Made by a program: the position numbers and the translations under genes. The notes beneath the pieces were generated by a model. The model searched no databases, was not told the DNA's origin, and saw nothing but the letters and a program-made list of their open reading frames with translations. Below are positions 10,268-19,900 of a stretch of DNA of 64,000 nt, piece after piece. The stretch comes from Phoenix dactylifera (lineage: Eukaryota > Streptophyta > Magnoliopsida > Arecales > Arecaceae), in assembly GCF_009389715.1 (NCBI RefSeq), contig NW_024067738.1, positions 310,001-374,000 of the forward strand, given 5' to 3'. Every line of letters starts with the position of its first letter. Positions within the stretch are counted from its first letter, which is position 1.

Positions 10268-11664
10268 GTTCCGGCCGATCTGGTCTTTAAAAATTTGGCT
10301 ACCAGTCTCTGATAGGTGGCCCTAGCGTTTTTCAGGCCAAAGGGCATCACCTTGTAGCAGTAGGTGCCCTTGTCGGTGATGAAGGCCGTCTTTTCCTCGT
10401 CTTCCGGCGCCATTCGAATTTGATTGTACCCTAAAAAGGCGTCCATAAAAGTTAGCAGCTGGTGTCCTGAAGTGGAGTCGACGAGCTGGTCGATGCTCGG
10501 GAGGGGAAAGCTGTCTTTCGGGCAGGCCTTGTTTAGGTCGGTGTAGTCCACGCACATACGCCACTTCCCGTTGGCCTTCTTTACGAGGACTACGTTGGCG
10601 AGCCAATCCGGGTAGGAGACCTCCCGGATGAAGCCGGCCCCGAGGAGTTTGTCCACCTCCTCAGCCGCAGCTCGTTGTCGTTCTGGGGTGGAGCCTCTTT
10701 TCTTCTGCTTTACAGGCCTGCTGGTTGGCCACACCTGGAGTCGGTGGACCATGACCTCAGGGTCAATTCCTGGCACGTCCGCGGGCGACCAGGCGAAGAC
10801 GTCAGCGTTGTCCCGCAGGAAGCTGACGAGGCGATCCCTCTCGTGGGCACCGAGGCCGGAGCCGACCTGCACGGTTAGCTCGGGAAAATTTTCTTGTAGT
10901 GGGATTTGAATAAGGAGCTCACCGGGCTCTACTTGCTTCTTCCAGAGGGTGTCCCTCGCATCGAGGGTTTCTATGGGCAGCGAAGGGCCCATCGGGTGGT
11001 CCGGCGCCTTGGTCGGTTGCTCTGCTGTGTGGGCTACCATGTAGCATTGCTTGGCGATCAGCTGGTCTCCGCGGACCTCGCCTACTCCTTGGCCGGTGGG
11101 GAAACGCACGAGCAAATGGCGAGTTGAAACCACGGCTCGAAGGGCGTTTAGCCCAGGGCGCCCAAGGATGGCGTTATAGACCGAGGGCAGACGGACCACC
11201 AGGAAGTCCATCCTCACGGTGCTCTCCCGGGGGGCGAGGCCGACTGTGACAAGGAAGCTAGCCTCACCTTCAACCGGGACCGCATCTCCGGTAAACCCAA
11301 CCAATGGGGCATTGACTCTCCGGAGATACCCTTCCGTCACTCCCATTTTTTGGTAGGCATGATAATACAAAATGTTGGCTGAGCTTCCATTGTCAACTAG
11401 GACACGCTTTACATCAAACCTGTTTACAATCATAGAGATGACCACAGCGTCATCATGAGGGGTTTCGACCCCTTCTAAGTCCTCGTCCGAGAACGAGATG
11501 ACTTCACCAGTACGTGGGCGCTTCGGGGGTGCTCCCTGGGCGGCTGTTCCTGCCGAGGCCCGCCCAATCATGTTGATGGTACCGGCGATGGGCCTGTTGT
11601 CGCCCGGATTTTCGGTTGGTGCGACATTCTCCGCCGGCCTCCTTTCCTCATGTCGGTTCCTCAC
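10237..11664 (-). pseudogene. pol part 1: protease and N-terminal RT
   Basis: The frame is continuous with gag except for the stop at 11718-11716. An aspartic protease core VLVDNGSSANILYY lies near 11,395; Asn replaces the usual Ser/Thr after Asp, a change I also recall in other Tat elements. RT follows with WRMCVDYTDLNKACPKDSFP, then LLTFMDAFLGYNQI and the palm region up to FGLKNARATYQRLV. It then loses frame in an A/T-rich run around 10289-10298, where one base appears to be missing. The last ~20 residues of the ORF are out of frame. The protease and RT residues that can be seen are in their expected places. Confidence 0.9.
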
Positions 11665-11715
11665 GAACCGGTCGAGTACTCCCCGCTGGATGAGCGCTTC
11701 TATCTCGTCCCGGAG

Positions 11716-13143
11716 TTAGAAGCAGTCCTCCGTGTCGTGCCCGCGATCTCGGTGGAAGCGGCAATACTTCCTGGGATTTCGGGGGAATCCCGTGTCTCGC
11801 ATGGGGGGCGGGGGTCGGAAGAAGTCCCGACCCTCGATTTCCATCAGGATTTCGGCCCGGGGAGCGTTGACGGGTGTATAGTTCTCGTACTTCCCCGGGT
11901 ACGTCCGAGGCCGTGGTGGGGACCTCGGTCGAGGAGGGGTCCTCTGCTGAGGTCGCCTCTGCTGTCGGGGCGGACTTCTCAGTCTGGGGAGACTCTTCTC
12001 TCGGCGGGGAGACCGGCTCCTTTGCCGGCCGCGCTCCTCGCGGCGCTTCTTGCGCTTCTTCGAGGCGGGCTCGATTGCTCCCCGCCTGGAGGCGACTGCC
12101 TCCTCGGCCTTGGCATACTTCCGGGCTCGGGCCAACATTTCGGTGAAGTCGGCCGGGAAGCTCTTCTCTACGGAGAAGAGGAATTGGTAGGAGCGAACCC
12201 CAGTCTTCAGAGCCGACATGGCTATCGACTGGTCTAGCTCGCGAACCTCCCATGTAGCAGCGGTGAAGCGATCCAGGTACTCCTTGAGGGACTCCCCCTC
12301 TTTCTGTTTGATGTCGAGGAGGGAGTCTGACGTCCGTCGCTGGCGCCGGCTGGCAGCGAAGTTGGTAGCGAACTGCCTGCCGAGTTGCTCAAAAGAGGAC
12401 ACCGTGTTCGGCTTCAGTCCCGAAAACCAAAGCCGAGCGGTCCCTCGGAGGGTTGCTGGGAAGGCCTTGCAGAGTATGGCCTCCGAGGACCCTTGTAGGG
12501 CCATGAGGGCCCGATAGCTCTCCAGGTGGTCGAGAGGGTCAGTTGTCCCGCTGTAGGGTTCCACTTGAGGCATTTTGAACCTCGCGGGAACCGGCTCATC
12601 CTCGATCTGGCGGGAAAAGGGGGACTTGGTAGTGAACTCAAAGTCTCCCTCTTGTCTTGCCTTCTTGCTGTGGAGCGCCGCAATCTGGCGCTCCAGATAC
12701 TCAACTTTCCGGTCGAGCTCCCCCATCCGTGGGATTGTCGCTGTGGTTTGCGCCGGCTCACGGTGGTCTGGGGCTGACTCTGCCTCAGAAAGCTGGGGCC
12801 TCTGGTCGAAACCTTCTCCCGGTAACTCCCTCCAGGGAGAAGCTCGTTCTCCGTTGTTGGCTCTGGAGGAGCCATGCAAGTTTTGGCTTGGGAAAACCGG
12901 GCCGTTGGGGAAACACTCCGGCGGGGCCTGGGCCCGTGGGGGGAGCGTAGGTAAGGCTTCCTCGCGCCGCAGACCCTGAACGGCGGCGGCCAGGGCCTGG
13001 ACTTGCTGTACCAGGGCGTCGAACTATTCCGGCTGGACTTGAGGAGCTGGGTCAGCCGGAGTTGGAGAATTTTGGACGGAGTGTCCAGGGCTTTGTGGGG
13101 GACGCCGGGAGATGTTAGAGGCACCCTTACTTCTCAACTTCAT
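11716..13143 (-). pseudogene. gag of the Tat element, two in-frame stops
   Basis: Gag probably begins at ATG 13143-13141, about 30 bp from the primer site. A TAG at 13026-13024 stops it after 39 codons; the same frame then stays open to a TAA at 11718-11716. Between them lies a Retrotrans_gag-type domain (YSGTTDPLDHLESYRALM, then LRGTARLWFSGL and FAASRRQRRTSDSLLDIKQ). A basic Arg/Ser/Pro-rich linker follows, ending in a zinc-knuckle-like CRFHRDRGHDTEDC. Both stops fit C-to-T changes of Gln codons (CAG, CAA) in element sense, as expected from deamination of methylated cytosine. The stop after the knuckle is in the same frame as pol, so gag-pol was originally one ORF. Confidence 0.88.
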
Positions 13144-13156
13144 GACTGCTACTCGG

Positions 13157-13174
13157 GCCCTTCCTCTAGCGCCA
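13157..13174 (-). other. Primer binding site
   Basis: Two bases after the 5' LTR end, the minus strand reads TGGCGCTAGAGGAAGG. TGG at this place pairs with the CCA end of a tRNA; TGGCGC fits tRNAs ending GCGCCA (some Asp/Arg types). I cannot name the tRNA. The LTR remnant near 31,853 carries the same TTGGCGCTAG start. Confidence 0.7.
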
Positions 13175-13176
13175 AC

Positions 13177-14407
13177 TGTTGCTGGAAATTGGACCCGGGG
13201 GCAATCTTCGGTCGAGGAGAGGGAGCGGCGAGTTCTCACGGCAGGGCGGCGGTCCGTCGGCGAGCGGCGTCCTCTGTCTGGTGTGATCGGGGAGAAGGAG
13301 CAGCTGGTCCTCGTGGCGAGGCGGCGATCCGTCAGCTGGCGGCGTCCTCCGTCTGGGTGCCTGCACACGAACCGGTGGCCGGGTTTTCCGGCGCCGGCCC
13401 TCCGACGCTCAAGTCAGGGAGGGGGCGAATAGTGTAAAAAGGGAGATAAATAGTGTCTGTAGAGTGCATCCATCTTCCAATCCCCTCCTGAGAGGCCAAG
13501 GCTCCCTTTTATAGGCGGGGGTCGGTTTACCTGCGATGTAACAGGGCGAGGCCGTAGTACGGCTCGGCATGTTGTTCGGGTCGGCGCACGGTCGGGCGAA
13601 TCATTGCACCGATGTCGGCGGTGAGGGCGTCGTACAACCCGAACTAGCACGCTACCAGGCGAATTATTGCATTGGTGTCGGAGGTATGGTCGGGATCAGA
13701 GACTTATCATAGTCGACTAGACTCTGCTGGGCTAATTTGCCGTGGAGAGCTGAGAGTCCGTAGATGACAGGAGCCATGCGCATTAATTGTGGAGTAAGCC
13801 GGAGATCCGCATTTATTGTGGAGTAAGCCGGAGATCCGCATTAATTGTGGAGTAAGCCGGAGATCTCCCGGATTTTCAGCTTTAAGGAAAGGGAGGAAAG
13901 GAAACAGAACAACAGGAGAAGTATTCGGACACTGACGTAATCTCTCTCGAGCCTCTTGAAGAGAGCAGTTGTGAAAGCCCTGGCTTTCCAACCGCGCTCC
14001 GCTCTTCCCCTCTCCCGCCCTTCGTGCATGAGCAAAGCCGCCCTCTTCGAGTAAGCCGGAGATCCGCATTAGTAAGCCGGAGGTCCGCATTTATTGTGGA
14101 GTAAGCCGGAGGTCCGCATTTATTGTGGAGTAAGCCAGAGGTTTACAGCGATCATGCGCAATAAATGCCAGAGGGGCGTCAGGGTATGGTCTTCGGCCGG
14201 ACCTCAGAGGTGCACGGCCGTAGTAGGTGGCTGACAAGAGTAGACCTCGAACATCGGGGTTTTTCTCGGATCGGAGGTCTCGAGATCGGTCGTCTTGAGG
14301 TCGGGCGTCGCGAGGTCGGACGCCGACTTCGGCCGTCCAGGGTCGGAGGTCGTGCGGCTCCTTAGGGACATTTGCGTCATTTGGGAAAAATCTTGTTCCC
14401 CCCAACA
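13177..14407 (-). repeat. 5' LTR of the gypsy element (1,231 bp)
   Basis: Same ends as the other LTR, TATAAAAG on the minus strand near 13,508. It is 191 bp longer because of a foreign 183-bp block at about 13866-14048 set into the 29-bp tandem units, with local unit rearrangement after it (a shortened GCATTAGTAAGCC unit). Apart from this and about four substitutions the two LTRs agree. Confidence 0.93.
13866..14048. other. 183-bp insertion inside the 5' LTR
   Basis: The sequence TCCCGGATTTTCAGC to CGCCCTCTTC is absent from the 3' LTR. It has no terminal repeats, no poly(A) and no clear duplication at its edges. It lies in the tandem-unit array, so filler DNA captured during break repair is more likely than a transposon. 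Origin not recognised. Confidence 0.8.
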
Positions 14408-14412
14408 ATATG
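14408..14412. repeat. Target site duplication ATATG, right copy
   Basis: Exact copy of 1434-1438, directly after the CA end of the 5' LTR. Confidence 0.93.
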
Positions 14413-14784
14413 GATTTCCACAAGCCTCTAAATTGTTTGAGCATCCTGTTTGCTTCTTCCCACCTTCCCAATTGTGCGCGAGACAACTCATGGGGAAGCA
14501 TGTTTTATGTCGAAACAGTCGTAAGTCAATAGCGCAAACCTATGTTCATTCAAACATTTTTAGCATTTAAGGTGGTGAGAAGATTGCATGGGCCTTGATA
14601 ACTTGTATTCGTGACGGTGGACAAAGATTAAAACAGACCGAACAATCTGAAATTGTTAGTTTCATCGATTTCCTACCGCTGTTCAAAACTAGTAATCTGC
14701 ATTCTAGGTTTGAAATGCACTATTTTTCATCAAAAGAAAAGTTTAAATGCATGAAATTGGCATCAAGCTACGGCAATGGCTAAC
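14413..14784. other. Intron sequence between NFU2-like exon 3 and the gypsy element
   Basis: Starts (minus strand) with a GTTAGCC donor at 14784. AT-rich, no exon on either strand. It is joined to 1433 in the pre-insertion state. Confidence 0.6.
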
Positions 14785-15485
14785 CTTTTCTACGTTCTCC
14801 TCATTGAGATCGAGCCCGGTCTCGCTATCAAGGATTTGCTCGACCGCTTGAATTTCTGGGATCTTGTCCATGAGGCGCGTCTCGATGCCCATCTTCAAAG
14901 TCATCGTCGAGCTCGGGCACGACCCGCACGCGCCTTGCAGCTTCAACACCACGACGAGGCCGTCAATCTCCTGCAGGGCCACATTCCCTCCATCCGCCAT
15001 CAAGCTCGGCCTCACCTGGTCCAGAACCATCTCAACATTCTCTTCAGTCAATGGCAGGACACAGACCGCCGAGCTCGATCCTAATTCCAACCATGGGAAT
15101 CCGTTACATCAAAGAACCATATATCATCGTCCAAATAAACCTAATCATTGCTTACCTGCCCCTCTTCGTCTTCTTCTCCCCCGATGCCGAGCGAATTGGA
15201 AAGAACGCCTGAGGTCGGTTTGGCCTCTGCTCTGTTTCCAAGTTTATCCGAAAGAGGAATGGATGATGATAAGCAGGATGATTGGCTTGTTTAACACTAC
15301 TTTCTCCATCAGACGGCCGAAAAGAGAAGAGTATTTATTGGAATAACATGAAGCCAGGGCAGGAAGAGGAGTACCTTGGGGAAGCTCAAGTGGGAAGTAG
15401 AGATGCGTTGAGATGGAGGAGGGAATGGGTTGATTGCCGCTGTTGAGCTCGGTCCCTGCAGACGGGCTGACGACAAGAATCCCAT
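14785..15485 (-). CDS. NFU2: NifU-like Fe-S scaffold protein, NFU2-like, 5' exons only
   Basis: NFU-domain proteins of plastids build or pass on Fe-S clusters, among others for photosystem I. Exons: 15485-15375 (ATG at 15485, 37 codons), 15231-15156 and 15080-14785, with GT-AG introns in phase. Exons 1-2 give about 62 residues rich in Ser, Arg and Pro with few acids, which fits a chloroplast transit peptide. Exon 3 holds the first NFU domain: [38 protein letters not shown] and the cluster ligands in [10 protein letters not shown]. It leaves in phase 0 at NEENVEK, just where the second, cysteine-free NFU domain should begin. That last exon is not found in the window, so it lies past the left edge or is lost. 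Exon 2 borders are the least certain. Confidence 0.8.
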
Positions 15486-16954
15486 CTATCTATTTTTCTC
15501 TTTCTTTTCCTCCTCCCTCCTATTTCTCCCCGCTCTCTAGTGGTCCATAATCCATTAATATGAGAACAGGACACTAGTTGGATTTGGACAAGAAGGGGGT
15601 GCGTGGGGAGAGAGGAGTTTTGAGAGGGATGGTATGTGGATAGGATTCGTTCTCCTCTCTCAGCCGCTGCCGTGCTCTCCCTCCTCTTCCTCGGGTGGGA
15701 AACGGAGTGCCACGTAAGCTTAGTTGTTAAATCCGGATGCGCAGATAGTTAGATTTCCATGCGGGCACCGCGGATCGAGTTTGTTCCGTACCCGCACAGA
15801 AGCATCTATGCGTGCCCATCGTGCCTTTTGAAAATGGTGCGAGCACGAACCTGCTCTTTTCCTCAACATTGTTAACATCCACTCACTGTTAGGAACATTA
15901 TTTAGCGAACGAGAATTGATTAAGCCTACGCAGGATTCATTAAGCCAACACGAAGTAGCTGATTGGGTTGATGATTATGATAACGTCCCCCTACCGACGA
16001 AGGAGCTGCGAGCCCTACAGATTCATGGAAAACCTTGCGACGTGATCTCACTTTATGGCAGCAATAAGGGCATCTTTGCTTTTCTTCTCAAAAGCTACAA
16101 GCAGATGCGAATTCACCGATGTTTTCTATTGGCTGCAGAAGATGCAGCAAGGGTTGATGTGGTTCCTTCTTGCCGGGCAGTGGTCTTCAATAAGGACTGC
16201 AGAGCCTCGAGTTACAAATATATACACACGTAGGAAGGTAACAATTCACGATTGTATTAGTTACAGAGTCATGGTCAACATGCACATGCATGCACCTTGG
16301 GAATGAGATTCAGACATTGATTACAAGTCTTTTTTTCGTTCGAATACAATGGAGTACAACAAGTCTTGAAATCACATAGAGCGAACCAAACGACTATGAA
16401 ATCTCTCTCAATGCTGGTAGCTACTACAGGAAGGAAGTTGTAGAAACCTCAGGGCACGCACATACAGAATTTCAGACAACTAAATTTGGTAACTCACTTT
16501 GAACAGAAACAAAAAATGACTGCTGCTGTGCTGGATGAGAAAAGCCTAGCATACTGTTTGGGACAGGACTGTTACTAATCAAGCATCTTCAGCCACTGCT
16601 CAGACCTGGCAGCTCCTTTCTAAGACCAAGGATCCATAAGCGAGAGACTGAATTTCAACTTATCCACAACTCCCCACCATCATTTGGCCGGTTAAGTATG
16701 CCAAAATTTACTGCATAGATCAATTGATACGTGCCTTGAATGTGTTTCCTGCATCCTTCACACAGCCAGATAGCAAACAAGTTGATGCTGAAGCAGACAT
16801 TTTCCCATTTGGTAAGAAGTCAATCTGCAATCATAGTGCAGAGTTATAGACTAATTTTCACTTTCCTAGAAATTTTTATCTGCTAGCTTTCGAAAAGCTG
16901 CAGGGAAACTCAAAAAGAAACAAGACAAATGCTCAATTATACTTGCACAGCTTC
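15486..16954. other. Intergenic: NFU2-like promoter side and ICMT 3' flank
   Basis: This holds the NFU2-like 5' region (pyrimidine-rich around 15490-15540) and the 3' flank of ICMT. An open frame at 15916-16233 (about 105 codons, no ATG at its start) resembles no family I know and was not called. Confidence 0.5.
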
Positions 16955-19900
16955 TCATTTTATGAAAGGAAGTCCAGAAGGAACTCGCCGTGCATATTCC
17001 ACATACTGGGAGCCAAAAAACTGCCTCAAGAAGAACTCTTCAAATCTATTTCAGAGTTAAGGATTAGTATTTAAAAAATGTATATGACTAAACTAAAAAT
17101 CAACCTTTTAGTTCAATAGCATGCTAGGTTCAATCTATCAAAGATGGAAATATCCCTGTTAACTCAGGAACTGTGGCAACAAACTCTTCTATCTAGTCAA
17201 TCGTCTCAAAATGAAAAGCACACTAAAGACAGCAATAAAGGCAATATGATTTAATCATTTTTGCTTGCCAAAATGGATACCGTATCCTCCTATAAAAGAA
17301 TCGCCAGGTGACCATTGTAAAGGCTACGATGCATATGGGATTGCAGAGCATAAGCTGAGTTCCAGTTGCCCAGATAAAAAAGCCACAATACCCTGGATGG
17401 CGCATGAATCTGTTTCATTGAATACATATTAGACAACTATTATATGATGACTAGTTGATTCCATTAGAAGCAAATAGTAGAAATAGCAAGTATACTATGT
17501 CAAATGCAGGACTCAGGCTCTAGCAATGAAAAGTTTGCTTGGGATTAGTTTATGCAAGATCTCCCTCATCAATTTTTGGGATCATGCTGATACAAGGCTT
17601 ATAGCCTAAGAAACATTGGGGTAGGGATTTGGCTGGGAGAGGCCCACCCCTTTATTATCCCATAAAGCAGCAGTGCAGAACATAAGTACATCTAAAATAT
17701 AGAAGAACAAGCTGTCTTATACCACCTCAGACCTTATAGCAGATACTAACAAATTATGAGCTCTGAGAACAAAAAGAAATCCCAACTTCCAAGGAAAAGA
17801 AAAGAAAGGTAAAAATAAAGAAAGAAAGAGAAGGATTTTTTTTTTTTGGAAAATAAAAGATTAAATACCGTAATCAAACTACAGCAGCATCCTGAAGCAT
17901 TTCTCTTTTCTGAGTAATTAGGCCATTAATCTAATTGATAATGTACAGAAAAAAGTCACATGATAAGAAGGATGAAACCTAAATAGAGATTTACTTTATT
18001 TTCTTTAGACGAATATCATTTACATAGCTTACTCAAACCATTATATTTTTAACAACCAAACCTGAAATTTTACTCACCTGAATTGCTGTATTTTGCAGAG
18101 CTCCTTAATAGTACAGCTTCTAATTCTTTTTCTAAATCTGGCATGTGTCTATACAAAAAGTAAAAAAAAAAAAACAGTTGAAACATATTAATAAGTATCC
18201 AACATCTTAACCTTTAAATTGAACACCTTATCCTCATCAGACTTTAGAATTTAGAGCCTTGATCAGGTTAATCCTAATATAAGATAATTTTAAAATCAGT
18301 CAATATTCCCTCTCCTCATGAGTAAAATTAACAAGTTCTTAAATTTCTTTCCTCCTCCCTCTTCTTTTGATTCTGTTGGGTTGGGAGCACGTGCAGGAGA
18401 TCTGTTAGCAGTCCTAGTTGGAATACTTTAATTTACCAGCACTATCCACACCACAAATCAGCATGCAGGGATACTGATGCATCCTTGGTACTTTAGCATA
18501 CTGGTTTCATGTGGCTCCCATTCCACTAACTAAAACAAGTTAGCTGCATGAAATGTATATTCAGTTACAAACTGGAAAAACTGATGCAGGTCAAAGATCA
18601 AGAGGCTCCTAATCAACAAGAATATTATCTGCACTACTATTTTCAACTTATCCAGCAAGGAAACTATTTTATTCTACCTAGTGAATCAGTGATTATTCAA
18701 TAAGAACTTGTATCTATATGCAAGTAGCTTATTCAAAGTAAATTCTGATCATACCATAACATTTAGAGTTCTTTGCAATACTGTAAACATTGTGATGAAT
18801 TTCTTCATTAAGAAATTACCTATAAATTCCATGAGTGATCAACTGATGGTGATTTTCATAATAAACTCTGATGGTGTGTGTGAAGGAACGGCGAGCCGTT
18901 AAAACAGCAGCTTTCCGTATGACCTCCCCTATTATTACCATCATAAGGCCAATGTTGCTCATCCACCAATTCTCCTTCAATTCTGGAAAGAAGACTAGCT
19001 CTATCTTGTACTCTAGCAATGCACAAATCATTGCAACAGCATATTGCTTGCTAATCAAAAGTGCTGCAAGAGGACCAAATTATAACAAAAACAAATTATA
19101 AGAAAGAAAATCAAAGAAACACATATTCATTTATAAATTAGTTGTGCTCACACCAAAATAAATATGCAGACACGTGTCCAATCTGTTCTATGTTGTGAAG
19201 CACATCATCAATGAGCAAACTTTAGGGAATTTTTAATGGAAAACTATGTTTAACTATAAATTATTACATTTACCTATCAACCAAACACATTAGGAAAGTG
19301 CCTATAGATCAAAATACTTGTTAATCATGAGTTTGACGGGATACTGTAAAAGACTGCTCTCCTATCAACTGTCATTTCTTTTAGTTTATTCTTAGAAGTA
19401 GTTGGCACATGCTTTCATACTTGCTATACACATTATTTATAACAGATCTCAACCACAGACTTGTTTAACATTAGTCAGCAATTCAAAGGAATTCAATTCA
19501 TGAGTGACAGTATTTGATATTTGCTATTTGTGACATCATGCATGCATGATTGTCTTAAGAATGACCAATGATAAAATAATAAGGGAATGCGATAGTCATT
19601 TCTTCAACATTTCAACCACGGAACTTTCTCCCTGGTGTGAGCTAAGGGTGTATGGTATTTTGCTCAATAAGCTGATAGACAAATAATTTCATGAGACCAA
19701 AATCTAAGCTTTAATAGCCACTAGATAGTTCACCAGATTTAGAAGAAAGAAAGGGGTGTTGTTTCATCTCTTGAATTGTCATTAGAGGTTAATTATGGTT
19801 ACTTATAATAATCTTGCTTACCTCTCAATTCTTTTCTCTTATTTTCATTAGTGAAATACAGTTATAGATAGGATACTGCATATCTTCGCCATTTGCATGT

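Larger units (their letters stand above)
1439..14407 (-). mobile_element. Full-length Ty3/gypsy LTR retrotransposon, Tat type
   Basis: The 12,969-bp element is bounded by two LTRs that begin TG and end CA in element sense, inside a perfect ATATG duplication. On the minus strand the order is LTR (14407-13177), primer site, gag, protease, RT, RNase H, second RNase H, integrase, tandem array, an opposite-strand gene, polypurine tract, LTR. Integrase has no chromodomain. Two RNase H modules, a long post-integrase region with tandem repeats and an antisense ORF are known marks of the Tat group (Grande, Retand, Ogre relatives). By eye the LTRs differ at about four bases plus one indel block, so the insertion is recent. 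It lies in the same orientation as the flanking NFU2-like gene. Gag-pol is broken at three places. Confidence 0.95.

Noticed and set aside
12414-13124. 236-codon minus-strand ORF overlapping gag
   Set aside because: Different frame from gag; gag has the recognisable domain.
15916-16233. 105-codon ORF in the NFU2-ICMT spacer
   Set aside because: No ATG at the start, no known domain, no splice or promoter support.
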